From Collinsella sp. (lineage in GTDB: Bacteria > Actinomycetota > Coriobacteriia > Coriobacteriales > Coriobacteriaceae): DNA of 11,208 bases. The stretch is from the NCBI GenBank assembly GCA_014871545.1, contig WGSR01000032.1, positions 1 to 11,208 of the forward strand. The letters are read 5' to 3'. The position numbers were made by a program, and so were the translations under genes. Positions 1-5,981 of this stretch are shown here, in pieces. The notes under the pieces are model-generated. The model saw only the letters and a program-made list of their open reading frames with translations, ran no database searches and had not been told where the DNA came from. Each line of letters starts with the position of its first letter. Positions within the stretch are counted from its first letter, which is position 1.

Positions 1-19
1 TCGAACCCGTCGGGGCGCG
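1..19 (+). tRNA. Possible 3' end of a tRNA cut by the window edge
   Basis: The first 19 bases fit the end of a tRNA read on the + strand. They can be read as the end of a T-loop (TCGAAC), a 3' T-stem half CCGTC, a seven-base 3' acceptor strand GGGGCGC and a discriminator G, with no encoded CCA. The matching 5' halves (GACGG and GCGCCCC) would lie outside the window, so the fold cannot be tested here. A + strand terminator at 130-159 agrees with a + strand transcript entering from the left. The T-arm sequence is short and could arise by chance, so this is a weak call. Confidence 0.25.
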
Positions 20-61
20 GAGCTGAGGAAATTCTTAAGCATTTGCCAGCGCAGCGCGCAA

Positions 62-98
62 GGCGCGAAGCGCCGCAGTGACCGCCTGCGCAGCAGGC
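62..98. repeat. Two adjacent perfect short hairpins
   Basis: Two perfect inverted repeats lie nine bases apart: GGCGC-GAA-GCGCC at 62-74 and GCCTGC-GCA-GCAGGC at 84-98, both with three-base loops. The surrounding 1-120 stretch is GC-rich and has no credible open reading frame. They could fold in RNA or be a small intergenic repeat unit. No function is evident. Confidence 0.4.
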
Positions 99-129
99 TG
101 ACCCCCTGACGGCCCACCCAAAGATTGTT

Positions 130-159
130 AAAGCGACTGGCTCAGGCTGGTCGTTTTTT
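130..159 (+). terminator. Intrinsic terminator on the + strand
   Basis: The stem GCGACTGGC (133-141) pairs with GCTGGTCGT (146-154) around a TCAG loop and is followed by a run of six T. Three of the pairs are G-U wobbles, which form only in the + strand RNA. On the minus strand they become A-C mismatches and the T tract is poor. It should therefore end a + strand transcript that starts left of the window, not the dinD transcript. Confidence 0.65.
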
Positions 160-202
160 GTTGACCTCGCATGGGGTCGAACCCGAAAGGGCACAGCCGC
201 TT

Positions 203-1063
203 TCACAGATCGAGCCTACCCTGGGGATCGGTAAAACCGTCAGTACCCTCCTTGAGTTTCTTCTCGTCTGTCTTCACGCGACGCTCGAGCTTTTTTGTAT
301 CCTCGGCAGGCGGTAGGTTCTCGGGGACAATTCCGCGGTCGATGAGGCTGCCACGCACGCTTGTGTTGTTCTCGACGTGCTCTTGCTTGATCTGGTCCAG
401 GCCGTACAGGTCGTGTTCCTCGGCGTTGAAGGCCGTCATCGAGTTCGTAAGGTCCTTTGCTTTGATGAGGACATCGGCTAACCTGTCCGCCAATGCCGCT
501 CTCTTGGGTACGCCGAGCTGCTGCTTCATTTCCGCCGTGCTTCTGCCGCCGAATAACGCCTCATCGCCCTTCGACTTGATGATCGCGAATCCTTTGGAGT
601 CCACGCCGCGTTTGAACGCAATACCCGAGAGCTGTTTCTCTGAATCGGATAGCGAGTGACGCGCCTGCAAGCGCTGAATCTCTGCGAAGCGCTGCTCTAT
701 GAGCTCTTGGCGGCGCGTCTGCACGGCAAAGTATGCCTGGGCGAGCGCGATCTCTGGCTTGTTTGAATCTCCGTTCTGTGCGATTAAATAGCATGCATAG
801 CGCGTAAGTTTGTAGTCTTTAACCGCGCGAGCGGCGACACCGGCAGTTACCATTTTCGTGGTGTCACGAAAATGGGAATCAACTGGAGTTTTGTTTGTTT
901 CGCATGAGACTTTTGCCCTCTTAACAACTTCGGCGAAGTTCTCCCATCGAGTGTACCCCATGGGTTCCATTAAATCGCGTGCGAGCCAATACTCAACGCC
1001 GTCTTCCACATTGGCGTAGCTATCAAGTTCGATACGCCACTTCTCGATATCTCTACTGTCCAT
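203..1063 (-). CDS. dinD: DNA damage-inducible protein D (DinD) family protein
   Basis: This 286-residue protein is close to the length of E. coli DinD (about 274). The N-terminal third is a Bro-N-like domain: YWLARDLMEPMGY at 25-37, DSHFRDTTKMV at 62-72, and the family signature LTRYACYLIAQNGD at 86-99. A charged helical middle follows, and the C-terminus (LPPAEDTKKLERRVK, 250-264) matches the usual DinD end, so the gene looks complete. The start is supported by a GGAGGAG ribosome site about five bases upstream of 1063. E. coli DinD is SOS-induced and was reported to restrain RecA filaments in vitro; its role here is inferred by family only. No CGAAC-N4-GTTCG LexA box is visible upstream, although an 11-bp palindrome TATTCAGAATA lies at 1111-1121. 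The gene stands alone, is often accessory in other genomes, and contains an 11-bp inverted repeat at 850-875. Confidence 0.85.
   Translation of the reverse strand: MDSRDIEKWRIELDSYANVEDGVEYWLARDLMEPMGYTRWENFAEVVKRAKVSCETNKTPVDSHFRDTTKMVTAGVAARAVKDYKLTRYACYLIAQNGDSNKPEIALAQAYFAVQTRRQELIEQRFAEIQRLQARHSLSDSEKQLSGIAFKRGVDSKGFAIIKSKGDEALFGGRSTAEMKQQLGVPKRAALADRLADVLIKAKDLTNSMTAFNAEEHDLYGLDQIKQEHVENNTSVRGSLIDRGIVPENLPPAEDTKKLERRVKTDEKKLKEGTDGFTDPQGRLDL
850..875. repeat. Perfect 11-bp inverted repeat inside dinD
   Basis: CCATTTTCGTG (850-860) and its exact reverse complement CACGAAAATGG (865-875) flank a GTGT loop. It lies in the dinD codons for residues 64-72, the conserved HFRDTTKM stretch. In mRNA it would be a stable hairpin about 190 bases after the start codon. 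Confidence 0.7.
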
Positions 1064-1110
1064 ATCTCCTCCTCGCTGGTCTATTTTCTATGCGGGCTTT
1101 GTCCGCTCTG

Positions 1111-1121
1111 TATTCAGAATA
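1111..1121. promoter_or_regulatory. Candidate operator palindrome upstream of dinD
   Basis: TATTCAGAATA is a perfect odd palindrome 48-58 bases upstream of the dinD start, within the likely promoter area. A longer inverted pair, GTCCGC (1101-1106) and GCGGAC (1137-1142), brackets it. It does not match the Gram-positive LexA consensus. I could not identify convincing -35/-10 boxes. Confidence 0.25.
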
Positions 1122-1146
1122 AGGATACGCTGTCGTGCGGACACGA

Positions 1147-1182
1147 ATGGGCCCCGTGCTGCTTCGAGCTCACGGGGCCCAT
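1147..1182. terminator. Perfect 12-bp GC-rich hairpin between FAD gene and dinD
   Basis: ATGGGCCCCGTG (1147-1158) pairs exactly with CACGGGGCCCAT (1171-1182) around a 12-base loop that can itself form a GCT-TCG-AGC mini stem. It starts 43 bases after the stop codon of the flavoprotein gene, where a terminator is expected. No T tract follows on either strand, so it is an atypical terminator, an mRNA 3'-end stabiliser, or both. Confidence 0.45.
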
Positions 1183-1224
1183 GGATATCGATTGGTTGTG
1201 TTCTGCTTTAGATAGGTGTCCGGT

Positions 1225-2751
1225 TTAATCCGCTCGATAGTGCGACCCGAGACTTTCGGTTCGCTTGCGCATGGCTTTGATCATTTCCTGTGCCAGCTGA
1301 ATCTGCGATTGCAGGCGGGCGAGGGCTGCGACTTCGCTGTCCTGGGCTTTCTGTGTGCTCAAGGTCGTTGCCTCCGTCTTCAAGCCCTCAAGCTCGTGTA
1401 GTGCCTCGGATAGGCCTGTTTCGGTCCTGTTGATCATGCAAAAGGTGCTCATCGTGTGCCTAAGGCTGTGTGTCAGGCGTTCGGCATCTGTTGTGGCAAT
1501 GCCGTACTGGGGGAGGGTGATATCCGCCTTCAGGGCTGTCTCAGGCTCTTTCTGCGCTGCAAGGGCTGCCGATGCGCCTGCGATACGTCCGAATACGATG
1601 CCGTTGGCACTTGATAAGCCACCAATGCGGTCGGCGCCGTGCATGCCGCCTGTCGCCTCGCCGCAAGCGTAGAGGCCCTCAACGCCCGTGTACGCGGTCT
1701 TATCGATCTTGATGCCGCCGTTAGCGGCATGGGCATACATCGCAACGCGCATCTCGTCAGTCGGGGCGATGCCGTGCTCGTCTTGCAGCCAGGTGGCAAA
1801 GGTCTGCACAAACTCTGGGACATCCTCGCAGGGGAAGTCGTAATGGAGTGCCAGGCCTTCGGCACCTGCCTGATCGATGACGAGATCGATAGCACGGGAG
1901 GCCAAGCGTGACGTGAAGGGACCATATCCAGAGCGCTGCTCGAGCAGGTCGTCCAGCTTGTCGTCGGCAATATCTACCGGCTGGTCTACATGTACGTAGC
2001 GCCAGGTTTTCTCGTTGAAGACCAAGTTACGCCTGGGCTCGATGAAGCCGGGCATCATCTGCATGAACTCTATATTAGTAAGCGATGCGCCGTGCGCCAG
2101 TGCGATGGCCTGCGAGGAGCTGAGTACATCAGCCGACGTAAGGCTGCGCTCGAACAGGCCGCCTGTGCCACCGGCTGCGATGATCGTGGCCTTGGCAGCA
2201 AAGGGCACGATTCGATTTTCGGTAAGGTCGTAGAGTGCGGTTCCGGTTATTCTGCCGTTCGTGTCCTCAACAAGGTCGATAAGCTCATGGCGGGGGAGCA
2301 GGCGAATGCCGAGCGACTCGATCCAGGTCGTCAGAGCGTCCTCAAGGGGCTTGCGGGTGAGGCCGCGCCACATGCGCGTCTTGTGGTCAAAGCAGGGGAT
2401 AAACTGATTTTGCTGAGCGCTCTCAGCGCTTTGCGGACGCTGGAGCTCAACGCCCAGGTCTTGCTCGAGCCAGTCAATCGCTTGGGGAATGCCGTGGACG
2501 AACGCTTGGACGAGTTCGGGGTCGGCAACGCCGCCGCTGACGGCCAAGATGGTGTCGATGAGGTCCTGCTCGTCGTCTTCGTCGACGGGACCGATGAGGC
2601 CGAGGCCCCAGGTACCCGGGAAGAAGCTCGATCCACTCATGGTCTTGCCGGCGCTTGCCACAGTGACGGCTGTACCCGTGTGTGCCGCTTCGATGGCGGC
2701 ACAAAGGCCCGCAATGCCAGATCCAATTACCAGTACATCAGTCGATTCCAT
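1225..2751 (-). CDS. FAD-dependent oxidoreductase, fumarate reductase/L-aspartate oxidase flavoprotein superfamily
   Basis: This 508-residue flavoprotein begins with a Rossmann dinucleotide-binding motif (DVLVIGSGIAG, 5-15). The second FAD motif is at 358-390 (GLYACGEATGGMHGADRIGG then SANGIVFGR). The C-terminal helical domain ends in TESLGSHYRAD, a shortened form of the succinate dehydrogenase/aspartate oxidase tail. There is no signal peptide, haem or FMN domain, so it should be a soluble cytoplasmic enzyme. I chose the ATG at 2751 over an upstream one at 2808 because an AGGA ribosome site sits just before it and homology begins there. Residues matching the active-site His341 (HAANGG), Arg282 and Arg375 are present. 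The usual QxHP histidine is replaced by methionine (QMMP, 231-234), so the substrate is probably not plain fumarate or aspartate. No NAD-synthesis genes lie nearby, so nadB is not supported. Substrate unknown. Confidence 0.8.
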   Translation of the reverse strand: MESTDVLVIGSGIAGLCAAIEAAHTGTAVTVASAGKTMSGSSFFPGTWGLGLIGPVDEDDEQDLIDTILAVSGGVADPELVQAFVHGIPQAIDWLEQDLGVELQRPQSAESAQQNQFIPCFDHKTRMWRGLTRKPLEDALTTWIESLGIRLLPRHELIDLVEDTNGRITGTALYDLTENRIVPFAAKATIIAAGGTGGLFERSLTSADVLSSSQAIALAHGASLTNIEFMQMMPGFIEPRRNLVFNEKTWRYVHVDQPVDIADDKLDDLLEQRSGYGPFTSRLASRAIDLVIDQAGAEGLALHYDFPCEDVPEFVQTFATWLQDEHGIAPTDEMRVAMYAHAANGGIKIDKTAYTGVEGLYACGEATGGMHGADRIGGLSSANGIVFGRIAGASAALAAQKEPETALKADITLPQYGIATTDAERLTHSLRHTMSTFCMINRTETGLSEALHELEGLKTEATTLSTQKAQDSEVAALARLQSQIQLAQEMIKAMRKRTESLGSHYRAD

Positions 2752-2937
2752 CGTATTCCTTTCTCGTCCGGCGCATTGTCGCACGGGTGATCGGCAATGG
2801 GGCCGCAAAGACTCGGCAAATCGGTAAAGGGTAAATATGGCAGGTGGGCGTCATGGACGCTCTGACGCTCCATCTCATCACATCTTGCATTTCGCCCCAG
2901 CTGATATATCGGCATTAGCTACCCTGCGCCAGCGCAA

Positions 2938-2972
2938 ACAAAAAGAGCCGCTACCCGGGTGGGTAGCGGCTC
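2938..2972 (-). terminator. Strong intrinsic terminator of the scaffold-GGGtGRT operon
   Basis: On the minus strand a perfect 12-bp stem (GAGCCGCTACCC / GGGTAGCGGCTC) with a four-base loop is followed directly by TTTTTGTTTG. It lies 36 bases past the stop codon of the GGGtGRT gene and closes that two-gene operon. Confidence 0.92.
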
Positions 2973-3007
2973 CAAAGCTCAACTATATGAGCATCGCGCG
3001 GGCGCGA

Positions 3008-4012
3008 TTAGGCCTTGAGGGCCTCCTCGACGGCGACAGCGCAGGCGACGGTGGCACCGACCATGGGGTTGTTGCCCATGCCGATGAGACCCATCATGTC
3101 GACGTGCGCAGGCACGGAGGAAGAACCGGCGAACTGGGCGTCGGAGTGCATGCGGCCCATGGTGTCGGTCATGCCGTAAGAGGCAGGGCCGGCGCCCATG
3201 TTGTCCGGGTGCAGGGTACGACCAGTGCCGCCACCAGAAGCGACGGAGAAGTACTTCTTGCCAGCCTCGATGCGCTCCTTCTTGTAGGTGCCAGCGACGG
3301 GGTGCTGGAAGCGCGTGGGGTTGGTGGAGTTACCGGTGATCGAGATGTCGACGTTCTCGTGCCACATGATGGCAACGCCCTCGCGGACGTCGTCGGAGCC
3401 GTAGCAGTTAACGGCAGCGCGGGGACCATCGGAGTAGGGGATGGTCTCGACGACCTTGAGCTCGCCCGTGTAGTAGTCGAACTGGGTCTTCACGTAGGTG
3501 AAGCCGTTAATGCGGGCGATGATTTGAGCAGCGTCCTTGCCCAGACCGTTGAGGATAACGCGCAGCGGCTTCTTGCGAGCCTTGTTGGCGTTCAGAGCCA
3601 GGCCGATAGCACCCTCAGCGGCAGCGAAGGACTCGTGGCCGGCCAGGAAGGCGAAGCACTCGGTGTCGTCGGAGAGCAGCATAGCGCCCAGGTTGCCGTG
3701 GCCCAGACCGACCTTGCGGTCCTCAGCGACGGAGCCGGGGACGGTGAAGGCCTGGATGCCCTCGCCGATGATGGCGGCAGCCTCAGAAGCGGACTTGGCG
3801 CCACGCTTGACAGCGAGAGCGCAACCGAGGGTGTAGGCCCACTCGGCGTTCTGGAAGGCGATGGACTGGGTGTTGTTGACGATCTCACGCGGGTTGAAGC
3901 CCTTGTCGGTGCAGATCTGCAGAGCTTCCTCGAGGGAGGCGATGCCGTTGTCGGCGAGGCACTTGTTGATCTTGTCAGCGCGGCGCTCGTAACCTTCGAA
4001 CGTAACAGTCAT
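3008..4012 (-). CDS. GGGtGRT family protein (function unknown, Fe-S associated by context)
   Basis: The 334-residue protein carries the motif that names its family, GGGTGRT at residues 260-266, followed by a glycine- and methionine-rich conserved C-terminal part (NMGAGPASYGMTDTMGR, 271-287; GLIGMGNNPMVGATVAC, 308-324). It has a few scattered cysteines (18, 34, 64, 119, 203, 324) but no CxxC ligand pattern, no signal peptide and no membrane segment, so it should be cytoplasmic. The start at 4012 has an excellent AGGGAGGG ribosome site. It lies 18 bases after the NifU-like scaffold gene and shares its terminator, so the two are surely cotranscribed. In anaerobes this family is commonly found beside such a scaffold. 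The biochemical function is not established; a role in Fe-S protein maturation or use is an inference from the partner gene alone. Confidence 0.88.
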   Translation of the reverse strand: MTVTFEGYERRADKINKCLADNGIASLEEALQICTDKGFNPREIVNNTQSIAFQNAEWAYTLGCALAVKRGAKSASEAAAIIGEGIQAFTVPGSVAEDRKVGLGHGNLGAMLLSDDTECFAFLAGHESFAAAEGAIGLALNANKARKKPLRVILNGLGKDAAQIIARINGFTYVKTQFDYYTGELKVVETIPYSDGPRAAVNCYGSDDVREGVAIMWHENVDISITGNSTNPTRFQHPVAGTYKKERIEAGKKYFSVASGGGTGRTLHPDNMGAGPASYGMTDTMGRMHSDAQFAGSSSVPAHVDMMGLIGMGNNPMVGATVACAVAVEEALKA

Positions 4013-4030
4013 AGTTATTTCCCTCCCTTT

Positions 4031-4765
4031 CTACTCGTGAACCGGGAACACGCTGGCGACGGAGTGAGTCTCCTCGTCGGTGCGCGGGTCGATGTACTTG
4101 GCAGCGTTCTCCCACTGACCATAGTGGCCCATAGCGCCAGCGATGGCCTCCTCGGGGGTCTTGCCGGCCTTGACGGCGTCGGTGAACTTGCCGAGGTTCA
4201 GGAACTCGAATGCGATGATCTCGTTCTTGTCGTTGAGAGCCATGCGGGTGACGTAGCCCTGAGCGAGCTCGAGGTAACGAGCGCCCTTGGCCTTGGTGCC
4301 GAACATGGTGCCGACCTGAGAGCGAAGGCCCTTGCCGAGGTCGTCGAGGGAGGCGCCCACGGGCAGGCCGCCCTCGGAGAACGCGGTCTGGCTGCGGCCG
4401 TAAACGATCTGCAGGAAGATCTCGCGCATAGCAACGTTGATGGCGTCGCAGACGAGGTCGGTGTTGAGGGCCTCGAGGATGGTCTTACCGGGAAGGATCT
4501 CGGAAGCCATGGCGGCAGAGTGGGTCATGCCCGAGCAGCCGATGGTCTCAACGAGGGCCTCCTCGATGATGCCGTCCTTGACGTTCAGCGTGAGCTTGCA
4601 GGCGCCCTGCTGAGGTGCGCACCAACCCACACCGTGCGTAAGACCGGAGATGTCGGAAATCTCCTTAGCCTGGACCCACTTGCCCTCCTCGGGGATGGGT
4701 GCGGGGCCGTGGTATGCACCCTTGGCAACGGGGCACATGTTCTCCACTTCCTGTGAGTACTGCAT
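4031..4765 (-). CDS. NifU-like iron-sulfur cluster assembly scaffold-type protein
   Basis: This 244-residue protein aligns by eye with the NifU_N/IscU fold. DGIIEEALVETIGCSGMTHS (64-83) matches SufU's NGVIEEASFTGHGCAISQAS, and LPGKTILEAL (91-100) matches the GKT helix. A C-terminal extension of about 80 residues (from 160) is not in IscU. Cysteines are at 11, 49, 56, 77 and 106. Only Cys77 has a clear counterpart among the three IscU/SufU ligands. The CGD motif is absent, and the third ligand position appears to be serine near residue 139. I chose the ATG at 4765 over one at 4849 because GAGAGGAGAGGC precedes it and similarity starts there. It is first in an operon with the GGGtGRT gene. Databases usually call this family a scaffold; whether it scaffolds, carries, or uses a cluster is open. 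Confidence 0.8.
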   Translation of the reverse strand: MQYSQEVENMCPVAKGAYHGPAPIPEEGKWVQAKEISDISGLTHGVGWCAPQQGACKLTLNVKDGIIEEALVETIGCSGMTHSAAMASEILPGKTILEALNTDLVCDAINVAMREIFLQIVYGRSQTAFSEGGLPVGASLDDLGKGLRSQVGTMFGTKAKGARYLELAQGYVTRMALNDKNEIIAFEFLNLGKFTDAVKAGKTPEEAIAGAMGHYGQWENAAKYIDPRTDEETHSVASVFPVHE

Positions 4766-4800
4766 GCCTCTCCTCTCTATCGTGTTGGCGTCCCGTCTGG

Positions 4801-4840
4801 GGGTCGTGGCTGGCGATTGCCGGGCGACCCTTCGAAAGGG
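4801..4840 (-). promoter_or_regulatory. Two mutually exclusive hairpins in the scaffold gene's leader
   Basis: Reading the minus strand, CCCTT-TCG-AAGGG (4840-4828) forms one hairpin. The same GGG then starts GGGTCG (4830-4825), which pairs with CGACCC (4806-4801) over a nested GGC-AATC-GCC stem. The shared bases mean only one can form at a time. The second hairpin ends 35 bases before the start codon at 4765. This is a possible attenuation or protein-binding leader. It matches no riboswitch class I recognise. Confidence 0.35.
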
Positions 4841-4858
4841 ACATGACATGCAGCCCCT

Positions 4859-4864
4859 ATAATA
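4859..4864 (-). promoter_or_regulatory. Candidate -10 box for the scaffold-GGGtGRT operon
   Basis: TATTAT on the minus strand lies about 95 bases upstream of the scaffold start and would place a transcript start just before the two leader hairpins. No good -35 hexamer sits 16-18 bases upstream, so the call is weak. The + strand also reads TATAAT here (4858-4863), again without a good -35. Confidence 0.3.
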
Positions 4865-5168
4865 CCGCGAAATGCACGGAATATTCGGCGAACGGCTCAG
4901 TTTTCGTAGCGAGAAGTCCGGAAGTTTTAATTGAAACGGTTTAACTCTATGTTCTATGGTCGTGAACTTCCGTAGAGGGGGTCCGTCTTGGGCAAGCTTT
5001 TGGTCGGCTCTTGTAAATGTTGCAGGGGTTGACCTGTTGCAACGGTGCCGTTCGCCGCCTGTTTACTGCCTTTGGCCGCGCGAGTGTATTGTTTTGCGTG
5101 AATGTTTTGATGGCACGCTTCAATCGTGCTGTATTGGATGGCAAGCAGATCCCGGCGAAGGGAGCGCC
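4865..5168. other. Divergent spacer between the scaffold operon and the RAYT-like gene
   Basis: No credible gene is present; an open frame running from 4956 into the RAYT-like gene has no family similarity before 5169. The spacer holds a relatively AT-rich stretch at 4928-4955 with TTGAAA-like and TTTAA-like sequences. It also holds a repeated TGTTGCA (5018-5024 and 5035-5041) and a small inverted repeat GCACG/CGTGC (5113-5129). Any of these could belong to the RAYT-like gene's promoter or to its REP-type target. None is clear enough to call separately. Confidence 0.4.
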
Positions 5169-5981
5169 ATGCAGCGCGTTTGGAGAACGGTTACCGGCTT
5201 TTACCATGTCTGTGCCCGCGGTGCGGGCAAGCAGCTCATCTTTGAGGGCGATGAGGACCGGTGGGAGTTTTTGGAACTGATGCGCGAGTGCTGCCGCGAG
5301 GAGGGTGTGACGGTTATCGCTTGGTGCCTTATGGGCAATCACGTGCATTTGGTGCTTGCAGATTACGAGGACAGGATGAGCGCGGCGATGCACCGACTGC
5401 TTTTGACGTACGCGCGGCGGTTCAATAAACGCACGGGGCGCACAGGCCATCTGTTCCAGAACCGTTTTGACCGGCGCTCGCTCGATACCGACTGGCAGGT
5501 GATGGAAGCTATTCGCTCCGTACACGCCGATCCGCAGGAGGCGGGCGTTAGCCTAATCGAGCGTTATCCCTGGAGCAGCTTTGCGGAGCATTTGTGCGCT
5601 TACGACGGTGACGCGGCTGATGTCGCGAGGGGATTTTCCGATCCTTCTTGCGTGCTTGAGCTCTTTGGTTCTGCCGAGGGCTTTATTGCCTATTCGCTTT
5701 CGACGCCCGACGGCAGTGAACCAGCGCTGTGCGATATGAAAGAGACGGAGTGGGAACGCCATGCCTTTGCCGGCAAGTTGGCGAAGAGTCTCGGGGTTCC
5801 GCTCAACGGGGTTAAAACTGCACCGCCGGCGCAGCGCAATATCGTCATTCTTGGATTGCACGATGCCGGTTTTACGGTGCGTCAGATTGAGCGATATACG
5901 GGGATTGGCAAAAGTACCGTTTCTCGTATCGTGCGTGCCTGTGCACGAACGGCGGTGCAGACTGGCCGAAACGTGGCGTAG
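5169..5981 (+). CDS. REP-associated tyrosine transposase (RAYT)-like protein, Y1/HUH domain plus HTH
   Basis: The 270-residue protein starts with the Y1 transposase fold (GFYHVCARGAGKQLIFEGDEDR, split by family as 10-20 and 21-31). It has the metal-binding HUH motif in MGNHVHLVL (His58 and His60), then YARRFNKRTGRTGHLFQNRF (81-100) and YPWSSF (133-138), all typical of single-strand DNA nucleases of the RAYT/IS200 group. The C-terminus has a helix-turn-helix (236-256, TVRQIERYTGIGKSTVSRIVR minus its last residue). The ATG at 5169 is preceded by GGGAG about six bases away and is where similarity begins. At the position of the nucleophilic tyrosine (E. coli family member: DYIYINP) this protein reads RSVHADP, with Ser117. 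It may thus be catalytically altered, or use another tyrosine such as Tyr81. There are no terminal inverted repeats or target duplications, consistent with a resident RAYT rather than an intact insertion sequence. Confidence 0.85.
   Translation: MQRVWRTVTGFYHVCARGAGKQLIFEGDEDRWEFLELMRECCREEGVTVIAWCLMGNHVHLVLADYEDRMSAAMHRLLLTYARRFNKRTGRTGHLFQNRFDRRSLDTDWQVMEAIRSVHADPQEAGVSLIERYPWSSFAEHLCAYDGDAADVARGFSDPSCVLELFGSAEGFIAYSLSTPDGSEPALCDMKETEWERHAFAGKLAKSLGVPLNGVKTAPPAQRNIVILGLHDAGFTVRQIERYTGIGKSTVSRIVRACARTAVQTGRNVA

Noticed and set aside
61..72. A 12-base sequence AGGCGCGAAGCG shared with 6405-6416
   Set aside because: A few 12-base matches are expected by chance in 11 kb of GC-rich DNA, and the match does not extend.
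1225..2751. Naming the flavoprotein L-aspartate oxidase (nadB)
   Set aside because: The QxHP histidine is missing, the NRL-type motif reads ADRIGG, and no nadA or nadC lies nearby.
2727..2915. A 62-codon minus-strand frame upstream of the flavoprotein
   Set aside because: It overlaps the flavoprotein start, its sequence suggests no family, and it lacks a good ribosome site.
2837..4756. A 639-codon open frame on the + strand
   Set aside because: It lies antisense to the GGGtGRT and scaffold genes, and its translation is low-complexity sequence rich in Val, Gly, Leu, Ala and Asp, typical of the antisense of GC-rich genes.
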